Below are positions 12,801-23,563 of a stretch of 64,000 nucleotides of DNA, piece after piece. The position numbers and the translations under genes are program-made. This stretch comes from Apostichopus japonicus (taxonomy: Eukaryota > Echinodermata > Holothuroidea > Aspidochirotida > Stichopodidae), in assembly GCF_037975245.1 (NCBI RefSeq), contig NC_092569.1, positions 24,287,168 through 24,351,167 on the forward strand. Direction: 5' to 3'. Numbering within the stretch: position 1 is the stretch's first letter; each line of letters opens with the position of its first letter. The notes beneath the pieces are model-generated. The model did not search any database, had not been told where the DNA came from, and saw only the letters and a list, made by a program, of their open reading frames with translations.

Positions 12801-15311
12801 AACATGTATAGAGTGAAGGTATTTCCTTGCTACAAATCCGAATACCATATAGCACAAACTTGAAAAATTTGCATGTTTCTGTAGGACAGGTTTAAATAAT
12901 TGCCCACCATTTGGGTATGTAGCATTGGTATGTAGCACTGTTCTGGTGGCATGGTCACATAGCAACATGAAATAATGTTTTCTACATGTGTCTTAAAAAT
13001 AAGCAAATGGTAAACAAAAGAATAATGATGCACTGAAATTCTGTAGAAGGCAAGCAATTGATACAAAAATAAGTCAGACTGCTTTTAGAGGTTAAAGTAA
13101 TACAGGAACAAAAACAGTTCCTCCTAGATGGAGAGCCTAGACTCTAAACTGAATATTTGTTACTATTCATTTTTTAAGCAAGTAAAATAGTCATTATTTT
13201 GGCAGTCCCAATCGAGAGATGAAATGGGAAAGCTGTGTTCACAGTTTCAATAGGTGACATAATATGTATCAACAACACTTGGACTCCAAGTAAGTTAAAG
13301 TTTATTCCATCAGCATCAATGCTCATACCAAGTCAGTTTCTGTGCTTTTAACTTATCCAAGCAGAGGTTTTCATATGGAAATTGGAGAGCATAATGATTG
13401 ATGATTACTTTCAATTCTTGCAGTGATGAATTAACTGGACACACTGACACAGGGGATCACCTTCATAACCAACTCATTGCAAGAAAACTGAAAAGGTAAA
13501 TAGTGAATCATTATTTGTGAATTGCTGTTATTTGGGAGTGGGCGTGGGGATGTATTACCATGACTGTGATTGAATCTTGTTCTTTCTGTGGTGTTTGGAT
13601 TTGATGAAAAACAAACATTGTGTTTGAGCTGATAGACCAACCATTGCAGTATGAAGCCAATATATATTCAACCTACATTTTCAGTGATACTGGATATAGC
13701 AGTAACATTTCATTATACAAAATTATGCTTTCAATGTTTCTGGCTTCATTTTCAAACACAATCAAATCCATATTTTTTTTGTAATAGTAGTTTGCCAGCA
13801 CAGTATATGTGGCTTCTTTATTCTTTATCAAAATTTTTCATTGTAGCATTCATGAACAACTCCTTGGGGTGGAGAGTGGACCTCGATGGTCAAGGGATGG
13901 AGATGATCTAAAAAAATATCTTCAGATTAATGAAGACAGAGCAAGACTGGCTATCTTGCAAGAACTGCATTCACTGACAGTAGACAGGTGGTTTCTTCTT
14001 CACTTGAAGAGGAGATATGCTGGTGAGCATGATTTTCTTTTTTTGTTTGTTGTGGTGGTTACACCTGACTTATTGCTAAATAATTACCTTCAGTTACAAC
14101 TTTTAAATGTTCCTTACAATCATGTCCATCATCATTTCCTCTGGCACCAAACTTAAATTTTCTAAACTTGATCCAAAATGATCATTGCATCTTTGGGGTT
14201 TGAGTGCATTATAAAAACATAAATACACACAATGCTGTAGGTGCAACCTCTTGAGTAGGAGGTATGTGGTTTCCCTCTGAAGTTTTATGACTTAGATTGT
14301 AAATATGGCCATGCTGGACCACTTCTAGATGAAAGATGGGTTGGGTCACCCCACCCCACCTCCCCTCATTAAGTACATGAGGTAAAAAAAAAATAGCACT
14401 GTATCACACCAAACAGATATGAATGGTGCAAAAGGTTTTGCACATCATTGTACATGATTAAACTGTTTGGAATAATGTTAGTAAGAGTGCAATCAGTCAG
14501 TAATCAGTCAGTAAATATATATGAAGTCTATGATTTGTTCTGTTGTAGTTGAACGTCTTCTGTATTACATCTCTTTGCCACTGTATTGTCATATCCAAGT
14601 AACCACACTTTTAATTCCATGGGTATTATCAACTCTCTATGATGTTAACTCTCTTATTTCCCTTTTTTCTTTGTTGCTACCCCAGATGGACAAAAGATTG
14701 CTAAACGCCTCTGTTTAGAAATAAACAAAGTGTCAACTGCCATCAAGAAGTTGTTGCATAAATTTTGCAACAGGACTTTCAAGACATCCTCTGACCGTTA
14801 TCCCAATATATTAACTTTGGATGATATATTGGATGTTAAATCACCAATATGGGATTGCCTATGTCGAGATGTCACAAAAGAGAATGTGCCAAGGTATGGG
14901 AAGTGCCTCCTTGTAGATGCTCTACTGAAAGTTGACCACAGCTGCCAGGAAGTGTCTATGCTGGAGGCTGAGATGAAGCAAGTTACCTTCAGTATTGCCA
15001 ATGCTATTCGTGATATGAGATTCATGATTTTCTTTGGCACAGAGCATCCAGGAGAGTCAATTTTTCTAACTTACAAGCTGAGAGAAATGCAGCATTTCGC
15101 ATATTATATTTATACTTTATTTAGTCAAGTAGTGGAACTGGACCATGTAGAGGAACCATCTATTATCCGTGTCATTGATCTTCAAGACAGACAAATTGTT
15201 CATGAAGACATTGACCTGGAGGTGGTTCCCACAGAAGATGATGAAGGAGCATACTTGGATCAATTGATTGTTGATGCAGAGAATGCTTCCGAACACTCAG
15301 ACTCGGATTAA
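3833..15311 (+). CDS. KDZ-superfamily (Zisupton-like) transposase, 15 coding exons
   Basis: Exons: 3833-4357, 5602-5710, 6226-6446, 6649-6789, 7134-7301, 8057-8193, 9052-9157, 10314-10397, 10898-11078, 11362-11454, 12191-12274, 12491-12557, 13424-13495, 13847-14022, 14686-15311. All junctions are GT-AG and the 2790-nt frame is open (929 aa). Residues 10-48 are basic, nuclear-signal-like. Residues 133-172 form a Cys/His zinc cluster, followed by the CxC motif FCNC (221-224), the DNA-binding region usual before KDZ catalytic domains. KDZ core: SLDAMFGLKR (D342), VCRHEMP (about 417), LYDIACMLEAHL (D459), AVPAFHIYGHKPSCQ (483-497) and the block around DGEQVERLWSYMR (E514/E517). D342, D459 and the E pair fit an RNase-H-fold DDE triad. 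The tail is acidic. Exon 1 follows an AG acceptor at 3828-3829, so a 5' untranslated exon probably lies upstream. A domesticated host gene is the alternative, but the flanking target duplication and end repeats favour an active-type transposase. Confidence 0.9.
8511..8573 (+). repeat. 21-bp tandem repeat, three units, in transposase intron 6
   Basis: Three successive units beginning AAGGGCCTT at 8511, 8532 and 8553, each 21 bp, with one to three substitutions between them. No evident function. Confidence 0.75.
9498..9862. mobile_element. hAT-type MITE in transposase intron 7
   Basis: A 365-bp element with terminal inverted repeats CAGTGGCGTAGGAA at the left and, reading inward, CAAGGGCGTAGGAA at the right. 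It is flanked by the exact 8-bp duplication ATCATCCG (9490-9497 and 9863-9870). Eight-bp duplications and CA-G-GCG termini are typical of hAT non-autonomous elements. The interior is G-rich then C-rich near the ends and has no coding capacity. It lies in the intron between transposase exons 7 and 8. Confidence 0.88.
11826..11848. repeat. Short TA microsatellite in transposase intron 10
   Basis: An AT dinucleotide run following an ATA-rich stretch. A homopolymer G run of about 19 bases lies nearby at 11492-11510. Simple-sequence DNA only. Confidence 0.7.
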
Positions 15312-15609
15312 AGGAATAACCAAGGCAGGGATTAAAGACAACTTATATGATTTAGTAACTTCAAAACTCTTTAATACTCAAATTTTTAAGTTAACCGCTA
15401 CCCATTTGACTGAATATGCTGGCTTTGAAAATAAGCTCCCAAACCCTTGTCACAGAATACTGTGTGCCGCCATTGATTATGTAATACCCTTAAAATTGCA
15501 TATTGATGACGTCAGAGTTCAGTCAAATGGGAAGCGATTAACTTAAAATTTAGTATTTGAGATTACTGAATAATATAAGTTGTCTTCAATCCCTGCCTTT
15601 GTTATTCCA
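15312..15609. mobile_element. TTAA-flanked MITE with about 110-bp terminal inverted repeats
   Basis: A 298-bp element bounded by TTAA at 15308-15311 and 15610-15613. The left end (AGGAATAACCAAGGCAGGG at 15312) matches the reverse complement of the right end with few changes. The inverted similarity continues inward for about 110 bp through a shared CCCATTTGACTGAA block, so the whole copy can fold on itself. The TTAA duplication is the piggyBac-type signature. The left TTAA overlaps the transposase stop codon TAA (15309-15311), so the element starts at the first base of the 3' untranslated region and the stop is retained. Confidence 0.85.
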
Positions 15610-15613
15610 TTAA

Positions 15614-16754
15614 GGGAACTTTCAGTTCATTTTCCTTACATTTAGATTATGTTTGGAAGTAGTTTCAATCGGGTCAAGGTGGTTGAGGGGTGGGGGCGGC
15701 GGAGGGGAACAGTTTAGCTTTGTTAGTAATCATTGTACATTATTCCTCATTGGTATGAGATACATTTGTGTTTTGGTTTAATGAAAGTTAATGAGAAAGT
15801 TCTGTGTTAACATGATATCAAATGTCTATAGTTCTAGTCTAAAGTTCTTTGACATAATAACAACTTTGTAAGACAGAGAGATTGAAACAAGGTTTCTTCT
15901 TGGTATAAAAGCGTATGATTCTGAACTCTGAATATATTTTGACTATTATTGTTACTGTATCTTGCTAGGCTCTTAGGGATATAGAGAACGGAGGATTTAA
16001 TTCACCATGGGTTATTCTAATAGTGACTTTTCCGATTGATTTCTAAGAAGTTACTTTACATCACAGCTGGTACCTGATCATAAAGTTGTTCAATATTTTG
16101 TTTACTTTGTAGCTTGTTTTTTTTTATTTGCTATGTCCATACACTGTGTGTAGGGTCTCTTCAGTTATTTCCTATTAGTATTTTCTGCCCATATTTATAT
16201 TCCCTTGAGATTTAAATAGTGAAAGGGGTTACATCTTTGTTGTTTTAACCAGTAAAATGCAAGGCTGTGTACTAATGGTAATCTTTTAACTCTTTCTACA
16301 GTATAATTCATTGCTGTCCCATCAAACACAAAACGTTTTTAAACTATTTTGAGAAGGGCGCAGAAATGTATTTTAAAAAAATTATTGTAAATGGTATTAT
16401 AACATTTTTTAGATATCATATTGAAACATAAAAACGTTTTAATAACATTGTCCTAATATTTTTTATAACATATTTTCTACAAACGTAAAAATGTTTTGAA
16501 AACGTTTAGAGGAAGGCATGGAAGAAGGTTAAAAAATGGAAAATATATCTATACTGTGAATGCTAGAAACTTAAATCAGTATAATTGTGTTCTCCAATAC
16601 ATTGCAGTTGTTAAAGTGGGCTTATGGATTACAACTTACACGTCCGGTGGCTTCCAATTCAACATTTTAAATCAAGTTTGGAATCTTTTCAATTTAGAAA
16701 GTCATTTCAGATGGGAAAACTGTAGATTGCTCTTGGATGAAAAACCCACCTTAC
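15614..16754. other. Downstream region of the transposase gene, non-coding
   Basis: AT-rich sequence likely to include the rest of the transposase 3' untranslated region. No open frame with recognisable domains. The part from about 16480 to 16754 may be the body of the minus-strand tRNA-derived SINE whose head lies at 16755-16847. Confidence 0.35.
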
Positions 16755-16847
16755 TATGACCCGGCCGTGAATCGAACCCCGAATCTCCCGATTGCTAAGC
16801 CTCATTGCTTCAAATACCACCGCCTTTATCCACTCGGCCACAGCACC
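16755..16847 (-). mobile_element. tRNA-derived SINE head (tRNA-Ser/Leu-like)
   Basis: Read on the minus strand it has an A box TGGCCGAGTGGA (16840-16829) and a B box GGTTCGATTCA (16778-16768) with a long variable-arm-like segment between, as in type II tRNAs. Base pairing of the acceptor and anticodon regions is imperfect, so it is a SINE head or decayed tRNA copy rather than a working tRNA gene. The SINE body probably continues leftward. Confidence 0.6.
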
Positions 16848-17278
16848 TTTGCTTAAAGTAACATATACCATATATGATATTGTTATTCATGATATAGTTA
16901 TGCTTGATTATTGATATTAATTGTCATCCGAAGTTGATTGTTTCTATTCTTATTTTTTAATTTTCTTTCAAGAAATTTACCATTATTCCAAATTTCCCAC
17001 CTTTGAATAAATAGTTTACAAATAACAACCTAGCTGGTAATTTGTCACTTTCTTTCTGATGTCTTTGTGTCAATTTTTGAAGTTACAAAAACAAAGGGAA
17101 TAAACAGACAAAATACAACTCAAATTTGCATGGTGTTAAAATATACTTAAATATCACATTACTACCTTGTCCATTTTATAAATTTTAAACAGCAACCACC
17201 GATTCCTCCACTATATTCCAGAGCATCGAACACCCTCCAACCCTTCACGCATTGGCCATCTCATTCATGCAACCTGCA

Positions 17279-17950
17279 CAGGCGCGGCGGAACGGGAAAA
17301 TTATTGGGGGGGCTAATGTGTGGAGACTATCTAAGCGGAGCGCCACCATGAGTTGGCGCGGAGCGTACAAGAAAATTTAGGGTTTTTCAAACCCCCAGAT
17401 GGCCGGAAACGGCACTTCCCGAGTGTTTTATGCTGCGAATACCTAGCCCTAAAATATGGGTCTCAAGCCTGCAATTTTTCAGATTGCACGTAAAAATCTG
17501 TAAAAACATTGTAATTTGTATATTCAATGGTGTTTTAAGAGAGTAGCTATTACTCGTAGTGTACTCGCAAAGACGTTTTTGAGTGTAGTAAATTACTACT
17601 TGCAATTAAATGCAATAATTAAATAAAAGTCTTAAGAAATAACAGAAAGCATTTCTTAATGTCAACAAATGTCAACAAACAAAACCATGTGCAGTTGCCA
17701 ACAAATTTCTATGAACCAAGCACTGTGACGAATGCATGTACCCCCAGCATTTACTACAATTATTACACCTATATAGTATACGTGTGCATCGGGCAGATCG
17801 ACAAGTATGCATTGAAAAATGGGCAGATGCACGTTTCGGAGCCTTGGTAAATATTGGGGGGGGGGGCTTATCATGCATTTGCCCCCTCAACTTTTTCATT
17901 GGGGGGGGGGGGCTGAGCCCCCCCAAGCCCCCCCGGTTCCGCCGCCACTG
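17279..17950. mobile_element. hAT-type non-autonomous element, 672 bp
   Basis: Flanked by the exact 8-bp duplication AACCTGCA (17271-17278 and 17951-17958). Ends are CAGGCGCGGCGGAAC on the left and, read inward, CAGTGGCGGCGGAACC on the right. It contains a block around 17321-17365 (ACTATCTAAGCG followed by GCGCCACC) that recurs in the element at 59330-59567, so the two belong to one family. Long G runs sit near the right end. No intact transposase. Confidence 0.85.
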
Positions 17951-17958
17951 AACCTGCA

Positions 17959-19962
17959 TTCCCCTTAAATTAAAATCTCGTTCCAACCTGTGCCTGTCAC
18001 CTTCAATCTTTGTGAATTACTAAATAATGCATAAGTAAAATTTCCCCAATCAAACACAGATGCCTAAAACATTTGTTTGCAGTTTATCCAGAGATATCAA
18101 CTAAATGATGGTCACTCTGGAAGGCTGTTCTATCATAGTTTTTGTTATACACCAATTTCGTGTAATTATTAGACTGGGAAAGGCTATCCGTCTATATGAT
18201 TTTTATTTGCGCCAAAAATAGGTGTTTTTGTCTTGAAAAGTTAAAAAGTCACTCTTTTGGGTACCCCCATCCTTTCCACTGCGGGTATGTGACAGGGCTG
18301 AATTTTCATATGTGGGAGGAAAGAGTCGTAGCTAAGTGTAGACAACTCATACTGTAGCATTAATACTCGTGGAGGGGTTATAGTCTATACGTTTTGGATG
18401 CCCCCCCCCCAAAAAAAGGTGTTTTTCACGTGTAGTAGCTATAATAACCCTAAACAAGCACGCCTGCGCCGACGGCAACATTTGGAAAAGTTATAATCGA
18501 TAGATAGTCCCTTCTGTGTTCTTTCATTACCGGAAGTCCCGTTCCCATCAGGTTCCCGCTGTCGATATAGCGTGACGTCACATCTGACCCACTTTTGACA
18601 TATTTGTACCCATATCTCAGCAACAAAAAATCCGATCGTTTTCAAAATAGCACCAATGGTTTCAGCATGTCCGAAACTATCAAGAACAATATTTGCATGT
18701 AGTTTGCGCGATTTCGAATTTATTACGTCATTAGGTGGGGGCGCTATTTTTGACGGGAAAATAAAGTTCACCCGATTAGCTTTAAATACCAGATTTAGTT
18801 CAAACTAATATTTAGAGATTATATAAACGTCGTTTGATCTGCTTCCGGTCTTTGATTGTTTTTTAAAAATATTTTGTAATGTTTTCTTATGAATATTTAT
18901 TTAGACCGCCATTTTGTCTAATATTTATAAAAAATGTTGAAACTCACTGAATCAATATAAGATGTCTCGAAATATTTTTGCTGCTTTTTAGAATGCAATC
19001 GATGACCGAGTTTTGTAATAATCGATGATATTGCGTTTGGTAACGTCACTTCCGGTCAGAAGAAAATATCCACAAAAACGGAACTTATTTTGTACAACCT
19101 AAAGAGATGAGACTTCAGTGTAAGTTACAGGTTAATAGCTCATTCCTCCGGTCTCAGAAACGCACCCCTAGGTAAATCTTTAAAGCGCCCTCATTCCGGA
19201 AGTAAACAACTTGAAACAAGTTTAAGATAATCACGTGATAGTACGCATCGAGTTACATCACGACACCAATTTGTGTCCCGAAAAACCATATCGTGTACAC
19301 ACAGGAGTCGAATATGCTAACCCCAAGCTAATCCTAGCTAACCCTAGGGGTTGGGGTTAAGTTTGAGTGGAAGCCATCTTGGATTGGTATGACCTTAGGT
19401 AAAAAAAAAACTTTTTGACCATTTTCGGTGGTCCGAATTATCATATCCAATAAAAAAAATGAATTTTTGATGAATTAAATTTTTGACCTCTGATTGACCT
19501 TTGACCCGATGACCTCATTGTCGATTTTTTTCACGTGAGTGTTCCTTATGACGTCACACGTCATCGCTGCTAGTTTCGTGAAAATAGGTCACTCTCACGA
19601 TTTTTGACCTTTTTTGGAAGGAACGACATTTTAGACCTTTGACCCCCTATAACACATGAACCGGAAGTGATATATACTTGCCCTTTTCATATGTAAGTGC
19701 CCTATCAACCCTTAACATCCATAAGACATTTGGAGATCAAAGGTCAAAGATTACGATTTTCGACCGTAACCTAGGGGTAGTCATTTTCCAAAATAAAGTA
19801 GTCAAGTATTATCCAAAGTTACTTGCATTTTTTGGCTGCGATAAATAGTCATGTGACCAAAACTGACCGGAAGTGTTGGTGGGTGTACCGTGACATCAGT
19901 TCAGCCCTTTGACCAAATATCGCACCCATGGAACCCCCACTGTTGGAGATAGACAAAAAAAA
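17959..19962. other. Non-coding stretch rich in CCGGAAGT and CRE-like motifs
   Basis: No convincing gene. Exact CCGGAAGT/ACTTCCGG octamers occur at about 18530, 19048, 19196, 19661 and 19867, with one more at 20036. TGACGTCA-like sites lie at about 18571 and 19549. TGACCTTTGACC-type phrases are present from 19490 to 19760. It may be a decayed interspersed repeat or a regulatory cluster. Confidence 0.4.
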
Positions 19963-20262
19963 TGGACACTCGGGACCTGGAAATGGACATTCGGACTTAG
20001 GCACCTATTACATAACTTACAATATTATTTTGGTCACTTCCGGTCAACTTTTATATGATTTTTTTCAATTTGATACATTCCACGCGCCTAGCCCCCCCCC
20101 CCTTTATAATTTTTTCAAATTTGGGGGTAATTTTTTTTACCCCGTCCCGTGGGGGTCCCGTGAAGATCCCGTGGGGTCCGGTGGGGTTGGGACTGACGAA
20201 AAAAAAATAGTTGATGTTAGGACTTCAGGTCCCGACTGTCCACTTTTAGGTCCCGAGTGTGC
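19963..20262. mobile_element. Fold-back (inverted-repeat) element of about 300 bp
   Basis: The left arm contains CACTCGGGACCTGGAAATGG (from 19968). The right arm read on the minus strand gives CACTCGGGACCTAAAAGTGG followed by ACAGTCGGGACC. The arms are about 45 bp, imperfect, and enclose poly-T and GGGTCCCGTG-rich sequence. I could not define a clear target duplication, so the class is unknown. Confidence 0.55.
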
Positions 20263-21630
20263 GCAATATCTTAATTAGGGTTTGGCCCTTTGAGGAATGC
20301 GGGTCGTAACGTAATTCTTATTATTGTGCATTACCCCTTATACTGGGAAGGTATTTCTCGACGGCTAAGATACGATCAATTGAACATAACCATGAGGTAC
20401 CCTCGCCTTATATCATTGGGGACGGTAACACTAAGGGAACCCGCTGTTTTATTTCTGCGTTCATCTGACGCACCGAAACATTTAATGGATGAACCAGGAT
20501 TTTACTGATAGTTTTAAATTTAACGTCAATATGAGGGCGCCATTGGGGTCAGAAATTTAGAGTTTCTGTAGAGAAACTCGACTGTAATTCAGAGCCGTAA
20601 TTGTATACATGGACTTAATTAATGGTGTATCGAATGTCGCGCGCGACGAACAGGTAAACCAAATAACGAATCTGCGATCTTAATATCATTGAAGGGGTTG
20701 TTAGCGGCTAAGTAAAATAGGTCCCTGCTCTGAACTGGCGGACGAGAAATTGAAGAAAAGTTTCATCGCATTCATAAGTCGTGTGGATTCGAATATCCTG
20801 TTATCATGATATTGGCGTTGGGAACTGGGAGTCTTTCCATTAATGCAGTCTCATTCTTAGCATCATTACTATACGAGCAGATAATCATCATTACTATACT
20901 TTTGTAGAGCGCTTGATCAGCATGATCTGGTTACACCCCAAAATTCATTTTTAATGGTACACATGTGTTCCTTTCTATGATAAAAAGTATGGTCTTCTGG
21001 TTACCAAGGAAAAGTTGCCACAAGACCCACAAGACCACCTGAATGAATGTAGAGATTTCCAACATTGCTCTTCACCCTCGATCCTCACTCTTAGTTTTAA
21101 ACATGATTTTAGCATCTTCTTTGATAATTTCTGGTATGCCTCCATAACCCTTTTTTTGTATATTCTATGTAGGAAATTTCTAGCAATTCTGTTATATATC
21201 TGGATAATAAGGACACAGAGGTTAATTTATAGTTAATATGTGTATTTCCTATCCACATACTCTCATATCAATATAACTGTATATGATCATGCAAAGAAAG
21301 TTTGGTGCAAAGTATGATATAGCACTGATGAAGACAATAATGAATACGATTCTGTCATTTGATGATAACCTCATATAAAAGAGCCCAAGGGCACTATGGT
21401 TCCTTGCTCGTAAGGAATATTTACAAAGGAGCAAGCAGTACTGTCCTAAAATTGTTATGTGGTCCGATGTACACACACAATATTATTGCCAAAAATATCA
21501 CAAATCATCCGTTGGTCCTTTTGAGAACCTGTTGAGGACCAGGTGACTGATATGAGCAAGAGTTGGCCTATTTTTTACAGGAACACCCGAACCGAATTGT
21601 ACAGTTGCTTATAATAGCATTTTCGACTTG

Positions 21631-21933
21631 AATATATTGCGCATTTATATGCATCTGTGTTATAACATGATAACACGTGTTATGCTAGAGGCACCTTTTA
21701 TTGCGGCCTGTGTTAAAAAAATAAAAAATATATAAAATAATAAAAAAAATAAAAAATCAAGAAATATTTTATATTAGTCTATATAAAAATAAAAAAATAA
21801 AAAAAATAAAAATATATAATACCACTACGATTTACTGTATTGTATCTTTAACATATCTAGCTCTCGCATGCTCCCAAAACATAACACGTGTTAGTGTGTT
21901 ATAACACCCTGGCATATAAATGCATAATATGCT
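21631..21933. mobile_element. Possible MITE with about 52-bp inverted ends
   Basis: The left arm 21633-21684 (GCATTTATATGCATC then GTGTTATAACATGATAACACG) matches the reverse complement of 21880-21933. Both arms contain TAACACGTGTTA. The interior is A-rich (AAAATAAA runs). No target duplication was identified. Confidence 0.5.
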
Positions 21934-22139
21934 ACACGTTAAGAACAAATATAAGCTCACACCTTTTCGGCTTGGGTGCACAGAATCATCCTAACTGTAC
22001 TTATTAAGAATTCTAACAAAACCAAAAGAAACCTTGATGTCTAATAACTTCGCACACAAAGGTTGCAGATGAGTCAACTTATGGACAATTTAGATCGGAA
22101 TATGGCCAAGAACATTCCATTAATCAACTAGAAAGAAAC

Positions 22140-22420
22140 TAATACAGGTCACTGGAGGTCAACCTGAGGTCAAAGGTCACCCAAATGCAGGTCAACGTTT
22201 GGATTACAATAGCATAACTCCCAACCCTTGAGGGACATTTTGTTCTCAAATTATTGCAAAAATACTAGTTTGTGACCCCTAATTGACCTTTGATGACCTT
22301 GGATCACATAACCTTTATGTTTGGAAATGATCCCTTACCCTATTTACAACTAGTCCCAAAATATCAACTATGTATGGTTTTTGGCCTCTAACTGACCTTT
22401 GGTGACGTTCACAGGCACCA
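22140..22420. repeat. Interspersed-repeat relic with AGGTCA half-sites
   Basis: Several TGACCTTTGA-type phrases, including AGGTCAAAGGTCA at about 22173, which equals a consensus DR1 nuclear-receptor site. Related phrases occur at 19480-19760, so this is more likely repeat-borne than a unique enhancer. Confidence 0.35.
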
Positions 22421-23563
22421 AAAACAATAGGGCAAACCTTCTCACTATGGCGGATCTATATACCAAGTTTGAGTTAAGTCCAACTATCCCTTGTTGAGTT
22501 ACAGTGTACCCAAGCAAGTGTCACAGGTGCACACAGACAGACACACACATGCCAACCTGACTACAAAGGTTCCTTTGCTAAAAAATTACTTGGATAAAAT
22601 GTGTAAACCAACTAAAGTAATCACCACTGAATGTATCTTCACACATTAACTATCAAACCTCATTTAAGTGCAACAAAATGTTGAAAATGTGAACAATTTA
22701 CCTATGACATGGTCAGATGTCTCGTTGAATATAGAATACTCAAAATCATTCTTAAATAGCACATTAACTAGGTACAGCCAGAAATATAAATATATGGACG
22801 GAGTTCCAAACACGAAGAAAAAAATGAAAGAGATATGAATACGAAATGACTTTCTGGTGCTGTAGTATGCCTTATAAGTAATGAGATGACACTAGACAAG
22901 TGTCAGTATATTTGATATTGAACATGTATTCACCAACAAATCTAAAGGTTCACTTGCACTGAAAGCTTGTATCATCCAGAAAAGTGAATATACTATTTCC
23001 ACACAATTGGACACCTTCCATCCAACTTAAAATATCTCATGGGTACAACCATGTTTAGACTGTTATCAGTCAATTTTATCGATTTGCCTCCCATGGTTTA
23101 AGGGGATTTCCTCTAATCCATACAAGCATTTTATATGTTATCTGTGCTGAAAGTTCTGTTGAATGGTTTCAAACATCAAAATCAAGTTTGATCCCACCGT
23201 ACTCCTATAATTCCATTTCTGTAACTTTACTACAACTGTATATAGTACTATTGAAGGTAATGAAAGCAAAAACTTAAATGCTATGGTACCAATAGCCTTT
23301 CCTCTGGCTTATCATACTTTGTAAATATAGATATATATATATATAAAATAAATAATAATACAAATAATAATACCGTCTCTGAGGTTTCCTGTTTAGTAAA
23401 AAAACAAAATTCCTTCAGGCCAGTTAAAAAAAGAGGCGATTAAATCTCATATAACTTTGATTTTGGAGCTGTATCTACTCATATTTATGGCAAGAAGGCA
23501 ATGAGGCAACTTGAAGGCAATGAGGCAAGAAGAATAAAAACGATAAAATTACGATTAATAAAG

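Larger units (their letters stand above)
20263..23563. other. Non-coding central part of the KDZ-class element, downstream of both genes
   Basis: No supported coding region. It holds an inverted-repeat element (21631-21933), an interspersed-repeat relic with nuclear-receptor-like TGACCTTTGA/AGGTCAAAGGTCA phrases (about 22140-22420) and a short TA run at 23330-23346. The two genes converge on this region from either side. Confidence 0.4.

Noticed and set aside
12597-12968. 123-codon minus-strand frame inside a transposase intron
   Set aside because: No domain, no splice context, and it lies in the intron between exons 12 and 13 of the transposase on the opposite strand.
3833-15311. Domesticated host gene rather than transposase
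   Set aside because: Many introns and intactness suggested domestication, but the flanking target duplication, inverted ends and empty paralogous site make a mobile element the simpler reading; domestication is kept only as an alternative.
16755-16847. Functional tRNA gene
   Set aside because: A and B boxes are good but stem pairing is poor and SINE-like sequence adjoins, so it was called a SINE head.
18439-18771. 110-codon minus-strand frame
   Set aside because: Low-complexity, no recognisable domain, and it overlaps a motif-rich non-coding stretch.
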